Below are positions 35,864 to 47,623 of a stretch of DNA of 64,000 nt, one piece after another. The stretch lies in contig SKCR01033662.1 in the NCBI GenBank assembly GCA_019454045.1, forward strand, positions 143,604 through 207,603, read 5' to 3'. The notes under the pieces were generated by a model, which saw only the letters and a list, made by a program, of their open reading frames with translations, did no database searches and was not told the DNA's origin. Source of the stretch: Zanthoxylum bungeanum (taxonomy: Eukaryota > Streptophyta > Magnoliopsida > Sapindales > Rutaceae). Position numbers and translations under genes: made by a program. Position 1 is the first letter of the stretch; every line of letters starts with the position of its first letter.

Positions 35864-37160
35864 TCAATGAGGTTTCAGCATCATTTTGGATGTCCGATTA
35901 AAGACAATCCCGTGAGCGTTGCTTTTGAAGGGTCTCTTCCAACAGTAAAGTGGCAAAAAGAATTTTGTCCCATTCAGTGCTTGTGCCACCGTTTTTCTCC
36001 TTGTTGCTCCAGTGGTTCCTGCAAAGAAAGAAAGAAAATCATAAGGTCTCATATGGTGCTTGACTTGGAACGAGAGTTCCATTCTGTCAAGCTTTTGGGC
36101 GATATCTTTGATTTGTACTCCCCAAAACAACGATGTTTCTCCTGAATGCTCTGGATCTTTATTAAGGTCAGACATTTGCTCCTCCATTTGCTCTGCTTCT
36201 TGCTCCACCTTTTCTTCACATATGAATTTTAAAATTTTTGTATTCAGCTCTTCATCTGTCATCTGTGAAATAAATGCTTCAAAATTGTCAACCTGAGGAT
36301 GCAAAGATGTTTCTGACATTAGGTTTTCATCCTCTGATAAGACTGGAATGGATGGTTCAGATAGATATTCTTCAAACATCAAGGTAAAGCATGCTCCAAG
36401 ATCTTCATTTTGAGGATTGAAAGTTTGATCCTCCGTTGTTGGTGCAGTTGGTACAAATAGATCAGCTTCATCCTCGTCAGAATCTGAATAATAAAAGTCA
36501 AATCGAGACTTTGTCGGTTCGGGCTCCTGAACTGATACCTCTGGTTGTTGATACTGCTCAGCCTCCTCCTCTGTTGAAGTGTCATTGTGAAATGATTGGT
36601 ACTCGAAGGCTTCATCAGTGTCATCTGAAACTGGTTCTTGAGGTATGTAGTTCTGGTTTTCTGTGAATTGTCTCATTTGATCTGTCATCCTCTGAATGAA
36701 TTCTGATTGTCTCTGAATACTTTCAAATTGATTCTGGCTTGTTTCAAGCATTGTATCCAACTTTTCTTTTCGTTTCTTGAACATATCTTCGAGCATGTTT
36801 GGCAACTGATCTTCCTTTGATGGTTCTGGTTGTTGACGAAGATCATAGGTAGATGGTGGATAAGATGGAAAATGTGGTTCTGTGAAATGTGATGGCTTGT
36901 CATACCATGAAGGATCTTGATAGCTCTGCCACCCTGGATGGTAGTTGTATTCGCAATAATCTCTAAGGTGGTTACTATTACATATGTCACATCTCCCCCA
37001 TTGCGTTCTGTTGAGCAAATGTGGTATTGCTTGGTTCTGGCATTCAGTGATAACTGTTGGGCTGGACAACAGGCCTCAGAAAACCGGACTGTTGCTCCCA
37101 GATTTGGGGTGTATCTTCTAGTAAAGCTCGTGATCTCTCAATATCCCAATAATGTTCCAT
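35864..37160 (-). pseudogene. Gag-like protein of the non-autonomous Athila/Tat-like element (frameshifted)
   Basis: The reading starts at ATG 37160 (MEHYWDIERSRALLEDTPQI), meets a stop after ~38 codons, and continues in another frame from about 37069 for ~400 codons to 35864. The C-terminal gag zinc-finger pattern (GRCDICNSNHLRDYC, followed by YNYHPGWQSYQDPSW) resembles the CxxC..H..C and YNPGW-x-NHPNFSW blocks of Athila/Tat gag. After that come a Gln/Lys coiled segment (MFKKRKEKLDTMLETSQNQF), then a long Asp/Glu/Gln-rich acidic region, then a basic C-terminus. The N-terminal capsid fold is not evident. It is probably a nucleocapsid-like packaging protein; one frameshift separates start and body. 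Confidence 0.65.
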
Positions 37161-37272
37161 TTTTCAATCACCTGAAAACAAAAGAAAGAGATAAAAATTA
37201 CAGATAAAAATAAAGAAAATTAGATATAAGTAAATTAGATAGCTTCAAAATTAATAACTAAAGAAAAATAAG

Positions 37273-37291
37273 TCCCCGGCAACGGCGCCAA
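37273..37291 (-). other. tRNA-Asp primer-binding site
   Basis: On the minus strand TGGCGCCGTTGCCGGGGAC lies six bases after the 5' LTR. Its complement on the plus strand matches the 3' end of plant tRNA-Asp including CCA. This primer is characteristic of Athila/Tat-type Ty3-gypsy elements and sets the transcription direction. Confidence 0.93.
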
Positions 37292-37297
37292 AAACTT

Positions 37298-39417
37298 GAC
37301 CGGCGTAAACACACGCGTATAACGCAAGCGCACGTATCGTTCAAGTAGTATAAAAATATCGATCCCACGAGGACTTAATTCCTACTGTTGTTATTAATTA
37401 TTGAATCTATTTATTTACAAATATCTAATTGAGGATAAAGAGAATGATTGCTTGATTGATTTGGTTGATTGTAGTTTTGCAAAATAAATAAATAAATAAA
37501 AAGACAAAAGAAAATACTAAGGAAAATAACAAAAGACACAAAGATCTAGGGTTGTGAATCATTCTAATATCTTTTAAAAGATGAAGTGATTATTTTATGT
37601 TTGTGTAATAAATCAGTTTACTAACCTGGAACACGAAATTATGCAAAAGCCTATGTCGATGGTCAGACGGAAATACCCAGTTTAACCCAATTGAACCATA
37701 TGTCTATGTCAACCAAATTATCTGGATTCATTAAGTTTGAGTTCCAATTATGGCTACCCCCGCCCGACAGGTATATGTCTATCCTCTAAGGAAATCTATT
37801 AAAGGGTTATCTATCCTCAAGGAAGATCGTGGGCTATTAAGTCTAAGGCTGAAAGCTAAAATCCCTATGTCTAGTTCATTTTAGATTTACCACATCAATC
37901 TTATTGGTGATCAGTCAACAAGAAGCATTAAGCTTAAGACTTAATAAATAAACCTTTAAATTACCCAAACTATAAAAATAACACCTTATAAACCGGTGAT
38001 ATTAGAATTCATCACAACCCCAGATAACTAATACATAACTAGGACTAGTAAAAACTTAAAAGTAAAAGACATAAAGTAAAAATACTGAAAAGTAAAAGAC
38101 ATAAAGTAAAAGCTGAAAAGTAAAATAAAATAAAATAAAATGCTAAGGTAAAAGAAATTACTTTTACTATTTTCTATTTTAGATATCTCCCATAAAATAA
38201 TATATAAACTTGTGATAATATTACCAACCGACCAATCTGGCGGTATCCTTTATTAGTCAGGTTTAAACCAGATTAAAATGAATTACCAACCGACCAATCT
38301 GGCGGTATCCTTTTTAAGTCAATATTTTAAGAAGTATATATATTATTTTTAAGGGAGATTAATCTAAATAGTAATAGTAAAAAAATTACCTTTCACCCTA
38401 GCTGGGGAAGTTAACTCCTCATGGTGAATAGTAAAAACTGTAAAAAGTAAAAAAGTAAATTACTATATTAACAAAACGTAATTAAAATTATTTACAAAAC
38501 TAAAAAAAATAAAAAAAAAACTAAAAAACTAAAAGAATCTAGAGAGAGAAACTCTCTCTTTTCATAGAATAGAAGAGAGAGAGTGGTGCTACAAATTCTG
38601 AAATTTGAAGCTGAATTTATAGGCGCGGGTAGGCCTCTAGCATCGCGACGCCAAGGGCTTTGGCGTCGCTACTCCAGCTTCTGTCGACGTGGCACGCTCT
38701 GGTTCGTCGGTTGCAAATTCTGGATCAGGTGACACGTGGCGAGGTGGTTGGCTTCAATTATTGTGACACGTGGCGGCTTATGATTGGTCGATGAGAATCT
38801 TATCCGCCACGTGTCAGATAAGGATTAGATACTCAATGATTGATGCTGACGTGGTGGTGACGTGGCGACACGTGGGAAAGAGACTGTCGGCATCGTAGGA
38901 TTGCGACACGTGGCACTTCCTGATTGGCTGATGATGACGTGGCGGTGAGGTGGCAGTTTGACTTGGTCAACCTGGTGATGTGGCTGATGACGTGGCAATG
39001 ACGTGGAGTGACATGTGGCACACGTAGCAATGGCGACTGTCGGCACCGTAGGATGCTGACACGTGTCACGGCGCATGTTAGCAGATCGACTGTGATGGTG
39101 ACACGTGGCACGGCGCACGTTAGCAAAGTCAAACTTTTCTCAGATTCTGACTTGTGGACCCAGCGCACGTTAGCACTGTTCGGCGCATGTTAGACGTCGC
39201 GACGCTGAAGGTCTTGGCGTCGCGACACGGAAAATTACCAAAATGCCATTTTCTTCCAATTTTCACTGTTTTGGCCCAAATCACCTCCAAAGTGTCCTGA
39301 AACTTTATTTATTTACAAAATAACACAAAACACATCAAAATATTCACAAAACTCAAGAAACTATACAAAATATTAGGTTAAATGAGTGGGAAATAGTGAT
39401 AGATTTACCACTCATCA
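37298..39417 (-). repeat. 5' LTR of the LOG-carrying element
   Basis: The 2120-bp LTR reads TGATGAGTGG...GCCGGTCA on the minus strand. Its promoter region contains many CACGTG and ACGTGGC motifs (about 38700-39130), then GC-rich CGTCGCGACG palindromes and TATAAATT (38614-38621), followed by a CT-rich start region (GAGAGAGTTTCTCTCTC). It is near-identical to 31410-33478, and a sister of the solo LTR at 10873-13006. Confidence 0.93.
38614..38621 (-). promoter_or_regulatory. TATA box driving the LOG-carrying element
   Basis: CGCGCCTATAAATTCAG on the minus strand, at the same position as in the solo LTR. It follows the CACGTG block and precedes the CT-rich presumed start, so element transcripts covering gag-like and LOG ORFs should begin near 38580. 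Confidence 0.65.
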
Positions 39418-42000
39418 GTATGAGAGATTCTTGCCAGACCACACTTTCTCCGGAATCTCAAAATTCAATGGTATTGATGGTGATCTGTTGATCAGGTAGT
39501 ATGCGATATAAATAGTTTCTCCCAATAATGGATTTAGCAGCTTAGGCATACTGATCATGATTCCGACTTTCTCCATAATGGTGTGGTTCATTCTTTCAGC
39601 AACACCATTATGATGTCGGGTGCGTGGAACAGTTCTCTCATGTCGAATGTCATGTCTCCTACACTAGATATCGAACTCCCTGGAAGTGTACTCGTCTTCA
39701 TCATCCGTACGGAGTAACTTCAGCTTCTTCTTTGTTTCACACTCTAATATGGCATGAAATAGCTTGAAATGTTCCAACATCTAATCCTTCGTCTTGAGGA
39801 AATACACCCATACTTTCCAAGAAGCAAAATCAATGAAAGTCAGAAAATATTTGTTACCGCTCAATGAATCAACCTCCTAGGGACCACACACATCAAAGTG
39901 CACCAAAATGAGCAATTATAATATCTTATTTGAAGAGAAATTAAACGAGACTATGTGTTTCTTATCAAACAAACTATGATTGCAAGGACCTAGTGTAGCA
40001 TCTTGGGTAAGCTCTTTATTGGTCAGTGTAGACAACACTCTCTCACTCATCTGACTGGGTCTCCGGTTGCATAAATTTTAATAAGCCTCTTTTCAGCTAC
40101 ATTGAGGCTGTCGGCACAAATATTCAAATGAGTCTTGTATAATATATCGCAAACATGTTCTCGGGTGACAACCATGATACCTATTGTCATTCTCCATGTG
40201 TCATTTCCGAAGTGACTATCATAACCCTTTTTGTCAATGGCTATCCCTGAGAGTACATTCAGCCGAAGTTATGGAACATAGATGACATCCTTCAAAGTTA
40301 ATGTACACCCGATATTTTTCCGCAATTGAATATAATTAATTCCTATTATCCTAGAAGAATTGATATTTCTCATATTCACTGTACCAAAGTCTTATACTTT
40401 GTATGTTATGAAGAAATCTCTGCGAGGCGTTGTGTGTTAGGATACTGCAGTATCTACCACTCACTCAACATTGGGTTGGATGTGAAGGCACGTCTCTTCA
40501 TGTGTGGAGTATATGGCTACATCTCATTAGATAACTACTAGTGTCTTTATTTTGTTATTCTTTGGCTGGAAATTATTTTGGCTCTACTCTCGTTGTAGTT
40601 TTCAGCAATTCGTCTTTAAGTGGTCTTCTATGCCACAATGATAACACTTATAGGTAGACATCACTCCATATGATGATCAACCTTTGATTGTGCTTCTGCC
40701 TCTCTCTCTTTATCTTCATTGATGTCTTCCTCGAGTCTCTATGATGAAGGCTTCTATCTATTTTGAGCCAACGTCTTTTACCATATGCATGGTAAATTTT
40801 CCTCCTGAAGCCGAATTGCTGAGAGTAACCATCAACGTCTCTCAGTTATCAGGAAGAGGACTGAGTAGTAAGAAGACTTATATTTCATCTCCTAACTGCA
40901 TGTCTACTGTAGGCAGCTGATTCACCAGGATTTGTAACTTATTGATGAATTTTGCAATGAAAGTTCTACTCCGTAGTTTCAAATTCACTAAACGCCTTAT
41001 TAATAGAGCTTGATTCCAAGCAGTCTTGGCCTAGTACATGCCTTCCAACTTCATTCACATTTTGTAAGCATCTATATCATATGCTACATGGTGAAAGATA
41101 CTGTGGCTGATCCACTGTTTAATCTGACTGAGAGTTCTATTGTTGAATTTATTACAGTCACTCTCCTTGAAAAAATCTGATGTCACTCCCTTCTCTTATA
41201 TCATATCGAATAGATCTTTGCAGTGCAAATAATCTATCATCTGAGGCCTCCAAATGGAGTAATTGGTTATTGTCAACTTGATCATCGCACCAGAAGAGGA
41301 ATCTTCTATTTCCATTTTAAGTTTAAAATTAAAATATGACAAACTCGGGGCTGATTTTCACAAATATAAGGTGACCGTTACGTCCGGAATGGTCAAAAAT
41401 GTTGGATTTGACTTTTCATTGGTCCAAATCCGACATAAGGGTCGATTTATAAATTTTCAAAACTTCATAGGCCAAATTATAAATTTTAGAGTCTTTAGGG
41501 AGCTCAATGAAATTTACTAGAGATACTGACGTGGCAGACACATGGTTGATGATGTGGCAGAAACAAGACCGACTTTGCTGACATGGTTGATGACATGGCG
41601 GACACAAGTCGATGACATGGCAACTTTTTGTCGAAGTGAAAGCTGATTGTTTGCTGACGAGGTGCTGACTGTGCGCTGACGTGTTGCGGACTATGCGCTG
41701 ACGTGTGCTAAGAGGCGGACACATCAGTATCTTTAACCTCTGGAAGGCACATGCAGCACGTGGCACGAGTGACGGTGCTTGGAGACTCTCTGCTTGGCGT
41801 GTGCGACGCGTGCGTGCGGTATCCTCCGGTCTCCATTTGATCGCCGAAAAATACCAATGTTCTCGTTTCGATATGAATAAGCTGATGGTATGCTCAAAAT
41901 TGATTTTTGAGAACTTTCGTAAAACTCGAATTTTATTAAACTGAGTTTCATTCTTAATCACTGAAGATCCCAACGTATAACCGAAGCTACTGATGCCACT
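39418..42000 (-). pseudogene. Element F leader, gag and integrase remnants
   Basis: On the minus strand from the primer site at 42000: a leader with repeated TGACATGGC/TGACGTGGC motifs (41520-41720); gag starting near 41290 (NYSIWRPQMIDYLHCKDL, with frames broken throughout); and integrase near 39430-40000, including HHNGVAERMNHTI with the catalytic Glu. The integrase reading stops at 39418 exactly at the Athila-like insertion and continues at 31409. The 185-aa ORF at 41416-41973 lies in the leader and looks accidental. Confidence 0.75.
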
Positions 42001-42337
42001 TGTTGTGATTCTCTAATCACTGAAGAATGTTTTATTAGGAAAAATAAATACTCTATTACTACTTGAATTGAATTTATAAGTATTGCAAAACTTATACAAA
42101 AATCTCACTTATCACTACACTTTCTACCAAGCTTTCTTGCCTTGGAGCTTGCTTGTTGGAAATAGTTTGAGTTCTCAAATGAGCTCCCAATTTATAGGAG
42201 AATACATGACTCAAAAGTCAACAAAACAACAAAATCATCTAAAGATAATTTGGAAGTTTGCACCACAATTTCAAAGAAGAAAATCATCTACCAAAAGTTA
42301 TCTTAAAGGATTCTTGGAGATATAATGTGATTATACA
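42001..42337 (-). repeat. 5' LTR of copia element F
   Basis: It reads TGTATAATCAC...AATCACAACA on the minus strand, followed by the primer remnant TGGCATCAGTAGC. It partners 30313-30655. Confidence 0.8.
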
Positions 42338-44289
42338 AATGAGGTGTCTCGATTATCATCCCTATATACGGCCATGCCAACTTTTAACCTTCAATTGTTA
42401 GAAACTGAAGGATGATTATTTTTTTTATTGATAACGGCCTGCTTGATGAAAATAAACAATTGAAAGGTTTTTATCTCATGGTTACAAAGTGCCATTTGAT
42501 AATATAATTAATAGGACAATGAAAAATCCTAATATATTTAGAGAAATTAAGGGAAACCCCTCATTCAAGTAGAATGAAAATGGGCAGAAATTTCTTAAAT
42601 TATCTAAATTTCTATTTGTGTATGGGAGGAGTGGTGTTATACGTCATGTGAGGCCTTGAAAATGAGAACTATTGTTCTTGGAGGTTCTGAGTTTCTTGGA
42701 AGGAAAAAAAAGCTAAATGTGGTACCGGTTGCTGAATATATAATATAACATAATGTATTAAAATCTTTATTTTCATTTTTTTTAATCTTTTAGTTATGTT
42801 TTTATCTTGGTAATATTTGGACGTGAGAATTTTTGTGTGTATATATAATTTCTATCAATGGTTGCTTTGCCTTAGCAGTTGATAAAATAATGAAAATGGG
42901 AGCTTGTTGATTGAATTTGAGGATTTGTGGTGGTCCTCAAATTAATGAATATTGTCGATTTAAATGCTGGTATAATATGATAAGGTATTTAGCACTTCGA
43001 GGAATAAAAGAATAATGGAACCTTCATTTTTCTCACGTCTCTTCGGAGGCTTCATTTTCCAATGATTTTTTTAATCTCACAGTTCTTTCTATTACCATAT
43101 ACGTGTAACAATGGGATTGGATATCGAAAAATAATGTGAAACAATTTTATATAAATTAGATAAGCATCCGCGTGTTGTTGCGGTTATAAAAATTAAACAT
43201 TAAAAATAAATAACATATTTTAAAGTGATATATGGCTACATCACATAAGACATGAGACAAATATTGCTCAAATAATTAGAAACAAGCGAGAATAAAATAA
43301 ACACCAGAATGATAATACATTAATCATCTTTAAAAAGAAAACAGGAAATAAGATTTAACATGACATGTTATCAATCAAATCTAGGTCTATGTCTTGAAAA
43401 TTATATGATGTATTTGTATAAGTCTTCCAATTTTTCAAATTTCGATTGCCCTACATATATGAATATTGCTTCATAGTGTCTTGTATTCGTCAATTATGGA
43501 TATTTAACATACTTAAATAACATGTGTCATTTTCTTGTTGGAATTAATACTTAATATTTACAGACTTGTTGACAAAGTATAAGGTTATACATATATTTAT
43601 AGTGACATCAATAACAAATCCATCACATTTAACTCAAATTGATAATTACAGTAGCAAATTAATTCACTAAAGAAGACAAATACATTCATTATATCAAATT
43701 CATTTACCTAGAAATAACAAATACATTCATTAAATCAAGTTTATTCATCTTCTAAAAATGAAAAATATATTCATTAGATTAGGTTCACTCACCTAAAAAT
43801 GACAAATACATTTATTAGATTAAGTTCATTAACCTACTAATTAAAATATTAAATATTTCAAAGTTTTAAATTGACACATGGCAACACCACACAAAAGAAT
43901 GGATAAATTTCAAAGTTTTAAATTGATACATGGTAACACTACATAAAAGATGAGACAAAAATATATGTATATATGATAGGCTTCCATAAGCGAACGACAT
44001 GTCCTGGCCCAACAGTTTTGGGCCTTGTGGAAAAAAGTTGCCATAAAGTAACCAATCGATATTTTATCAAACAAATTTTAATTAATTAAATTTTTTTTTT
44101 AAGATTTTCACATAATAAATCACATTCGGAGTATTAGTTAATTTAATTTTTAAATTTGTTATCTAAACTTGATAAAATTTCCCAAGTCGACTCAGTCTGG
44201 ACTTGAAGGGCTTTGGCCCTCTCAGTGTAAGGGCAAGAGTTAAGGCCTTGAATTTCAAAGTCAGTTCGTTACTAGACTTAGATTATAAC
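42338..44289. other. AT-rich intergenic DNA with minisatellite patches
   Basis: No gene is supportable. 43640-43840 and 43855-43965 contain tandem repeats (listed separately). 43168-43185 has a weak GC hairpin CCGC...GCGG. Confidence 0.6.
43640..43965. repeat. Tandem minisatellite-like repeats
   Basis: About four degenerate ~45-55 bp units containing ACAAATACATTCATTA and GTTCATTCACCTA run from 43665 to 43840. Two ~60-bp units with TTTCAAAGTTTTAAATTGA and ACATGGNAACACNACA follow at 43855-43965. A diverged further unit is seen near 43205 (TTTTAAAGTGATATATGG). Confidence 0.75.
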
Positions 44290-44757
44290 TGTTGGGAAAT
44301 ATCATCCATAATATTTTCATGGAATAAATCCATAATGGTCCACTTAGGATCTAACCATACATGTATTACTAGTCATAGATTTATTCACAAACATATTAAA
44401 ATAAATCTAAGTATTTCACAACATAATTGCGTATATTACTTCTTGTAGAGACGCTCTTAATCAAACTTAATTGATTGCTTATCTCAATGAGCAAATTATC
44501 ATATTCAGAGGAGAGGAAGTCATCATACCATCACATGCATGACTTTCTATTCACTCACATGCACTTTGAAGCAAGCATTGCTTATTATGTAATCACATGC
44601 ATTTGGATGTTTTAATTACTATTTTATCACATGCATTCGGTAGCTTAATGACTTCTTCGAACCCCTCCAAAAATATTACCATCATAGGTTTACCACATGT
44701 TCCCCATTAATATTTTCTAGGTTAATATTTTCTAATGATTATATTCATTTTCTAACA
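44290..44757 (-). repeat. 3' LTR of copia element G
   Basis: It runs TGTTAGAAAATG...TTTCCCAACA on the minus strand and is flanked outside by ATAAC. It partners 48935-49406. Confidence 0.85.
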
Positions 44758-45179
44758 TCTCATACTCACACATGATGGGATCAATAGTTTTTATTGTCTA
44801 TACAAAAATAATTCATACTTAGCAATTGTGTCGTGCGACCAGCATACTTTGAGAGCTCACTTGTTATGCATCTGTTATGAATATATAGCTATTCGAATAA
44901 TAGATAGAACCATGGTGGATTAGGTATGCAGTATCCTCGATCATTTATCACATTACATCTCTCTCGATCTCTTTTCGAATGTCATATTTATTTTATATTC
45001 ACAATCATGTTTGATCACATAGAACAACATAATAAGTCAACCAATGAATATAGATTAATGCAATATTACTCATATAATGATCTTTCCCTTTCCTCGAATA
45101 TTTCAACCTTGATTCAATTCGCTTTTCCAAAGAAGTTCTTTTGGATCGAATCTTTCATGATCCTTCAGTGACACTCCAA

Positions 45180-45836
45180 GATAGCGATCATCAATTCTAA
45201 GTTTTGAGAAGCAAACAAGAGTTTAAAAAGGATACAACGTGAGATTGAAATAATCTCAAGTCTCACGCAATATCAAGACTGATATTTTTACTTGTATTAC
45301 CCTTATAGTCGTAATTGTACTCATTGTATGAAACCGATTTTGATGGAACTAATGCATCACTTCAGTAGGTTATAGGTATATTTGCTTGTGCCATCATAGA
45401 CCTAACAATTTCAAGAAAAGTTATATTTCTTCTTTTCGCAACATCATTTTTTGAGGAGTAGCAGGAGAAGTCAACTGATGAATAATTCATTTTTCATCAC
45501 ATAATTCTCTAAACTGATCAGATAAGTACTCACAATTACGGTCAGTGCGTAGCGCTTTAATTTTCTTATCTAATTGATTTTCCGTTAAATTCATAAATTT
45601 CTAAGATTATCATAATGCTTCAGATTTATGAGCAATCAAATAGACATAACTAAAGCACGTGAAATCATCCATGAATGTGATGAAATAAGATGCTCAATGT
45701 CTTGCTCTGACATTCATTGGACCACGAATATCTGAATGGATTAATTATAATGGATATTTTTCTCTAGTTTCTTTTCCAAATGGTTTTCTCGCAATTTTTC
45801 CAGCCAAAAATATTCACAAGTTGATAAATCTACCTT
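45180..45836 (-). pseudogene. Element G integrase remnant
   Basis: The minus strand shows the copia integrase core in pieces: LIHSDI(R)GPMN, then FITFMDDFTCFSYVYLIAHK, then ENQLDKKIKALRTDRNCEY (second catalytic Asp region) and LTSPATPQK. Stops are frequent. The end of integrase and all of RT/RNase H are deleted before the 3' LTR. Confidence 0.8.
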
Positions 45837-46748
45837 CTATATGTTTCCCAAAAAGCCTTCTTTTGCTAATCTTTTCATTCTTTGTTGGCCAATGTGGCCA
45901 AGTGTAGCATGCCACACATTTACATCACTATCATTACTGACAGACGAAGTAACAAAAGAAAAACTATAATTACGATTAAAACATTCAAAATTTAATATAA
46001 TAAAACCATCCAAAAAATAACCAGAATCATATTGTATTGTACCTAAGTGCAAATCAAAACCAAATTTATGGAAGTTCAAGTTGAAACCTAAATTAACCAA
46101 AACCAACACAAAAATTAAATTTCGATGAATTTGTGGAGCAAATAATACATCATGTAGGAGTAAGATTTTCCCACCATGCATGACTAACTTGCATCTACCC
46201 ATTTCTTTGACTTCAACTAGGGAGTTGTTATCGACGTATATCCACTTCACCCCAGGTGAAATTCGTTGAAATTCCACGAAGGCATCTCTATCCTTCGTTA
46301 CATGGTCTGTGGCTCATAAGTCTACAGTCCATAAAGGATTAGATTCAGTTAGAAAGATCGAACTTGAAGTACATATTTTATTTAAATATGTATTAAATGT
46401 ATTCACTTTTTTAGTCTCGGTGCAGTCACGAGGAAAATGACCATTCTTACCACAGTTAAAACATTTAACATTTGTCATGTTTTTTCTTTTTGGTAAGACG
46501 TTTTCTTTTACCATGTTGGTTAATTTTCTGTTTCTTTCCTGACTCAGAAGAATATTTTTCTTTTCCGAACTGGAACCCATCACCATGAAATTTTCTTTTC
46601 TTCCTGAAACCCTCAAGTTTGATGGTTTCTTCATATACACTTCAATATTTAACTTAGAGGTCGCAAAGCAGTGGCTCTCTAATTCTAGGTGGCTTTTAGC
46701 ATCATCAAAAGTTTTGATGCTCTCATTATGGGTCAAATGCATCTTCAT
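45837..46748 (-). pseudogene. Element G gag C-terminus, protease region and pre-integrase
   Basis: 46748-46314 carries the gag C-terminus with an intact CCHC zinc knuckle (CFNCGKNGHFPRDC). After one stop at 46315-46317, 46277-45837 continues through a protease-like region (VKWIYVDNNSLVEV) and the GAG-pre-integrase block (VWHATLGHIGQQRMKRL). The protease DTGA box is decayed. Confidence 0.85.
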
Positions 46749-46754
46749 ATGCTC

Positions 46755-47270
46755 CTAACTATTTGGAAGAGAACGAATAACCAATTGGAATTTATATTCA
46801 TCTTTAAGAACATGACCAGCATCTGTCAGTTTAGTAATCATGTTTGACATTTGCCTAAAGTGCTTTGACATAGTAAACTCAAGGCAATTCTTGTATGTTT
46901 CAAACTTGATTGTGAGTGACCTAAGTTTAATTATCAATGTACTACCAAATATTTCGGCTAATGTGGACCATATATTTTTAGCCATGTTATACTTCATGAA
47001 CTCTTTCATGAGATCATTATCCATGCTTCTTAGAAACGTAATGCGGGCAATTAAGTTCTTTTTCTTCCAGACCTCATAGGCCTCTCGGTCTCGCCTGTGT
47101 TGGGCCGTGGTGCCCTGTTCAGGTTCATCCATGCTCATTTTCAAGGTTTCAATAACATCTTGTTCTTCTAGCACATATTGGATTTTCATGCTCCATATTT
47201 CATAATTATCGCCATTTAGTTTCCCACCCTTGTTGAGTTCAGCGATAATATTTTTTATTGCGGAAGCCAT
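46755..47270 (-). pseudogene. Element G gag N-terminus
   Basis: The 171-codon reading starts MASAIKNIIAELNKGGKLNG and NYEIWSMKIQYVLEEQD, the standard start of plant copia gag (UBN2-type), and runs to RSLPNS before a single stop that separates it from the zinc-knuckle part. The ATG lies ~1.66 kb after the primer site. Confidence 0.88.
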
Positions 47271-47623
47271 TTCAAAAATTCAAAGTTTTCAACAGACATT
47301 CATGCACAATTGTTAATACATTTGTTTTAATTTTTCATGAAATAAATTATGTTTAATAAATATTTTCCAATGGGGTTAGGGTCAAAAGGACACTATGTGT
47401 CTAATCATCATCCAATGACCCAATGTAAAAATATTATCAACATAATCAATCATGTAAAATCATTTTCTACAAAGTTACTTCATTTTTTTAGAACTTTTAA
47501 TCATGTGATAACTAATGTACATGACACTTCATAACATAAAATGTCCATTCATAAAAATATAAAAGCAATATTTACATGTCATGAAATAACAAATAATTAC
47601 ACATAGCAATAACAAGAATATTT

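Larger units (their letters stand above)
31410..39417 (-). mobile_element. Non-autonomous Athila/Tat-like LTR element carrying a LOG gene; target duplication GTATG
   Basis: A complete 8.0-kb insertion flanked by GTATG at 31405-31409 and 39418-39422. On the minus strand: 5' LTR (39417-37298), tRNA-Asp primer site (37291-37273), gag-like ORF (37160-35864), LOG-like gene (35332-34679), a polypurine-like tract with palindrome, a terminal polypurine tract (33493-33479) and 3' LTR (33478-31410). No reverse transcriptase, RNase H, integrase or protease could be read, so it would need enzymes from a related element. The two LTRs look nearly identical apart from a short block missing in the 3' copy, which suggests a recent insertion. 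Confidence 0.93.
30313..42337 (-). mobile_element. Decayed Ty1-copia element F, split by the LOG-carrying element
   Basis: Two related ~340-bp LTRs bound the element: 42001-42337 (5') and 30313 to about 30655 (3'). A primer-site remnant TGGCATCAGTAGC follows the 5' LTR on the minus strand, and a polypurine tract GGAGGGGGG precedes the 3' LTR. Gag remnants lie near 40700-41300 and integrase at 39418-40000. The integrase tail and linker to RT continue across the insertion at 30813-31409; the RT core and RNase H are missing. The flanks AACGG and AATGA could be a decayed target duplication (two transitions). The 8-kb insertion at 31410-39417 removes nothing but adds GTATG. Confidence 0.8.

Noticed and set aside
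36917..37207. 96-aa plus-strand ORF opposite the gag-like gene
   Set aside because: It is antisense to a better-supported reading and includes the tRNA-Asp primer region flank.
41416..41973. 185-aa minus-strand ORF
   Set aside because: It spans the repeat-rich leader of copia F before gag and shows no domain.
43160..43200. Possible Helitron-like hairpin CCGC...GCGG
   Set aside because: No TC start, no CTRR end and no partner terminus could be found.
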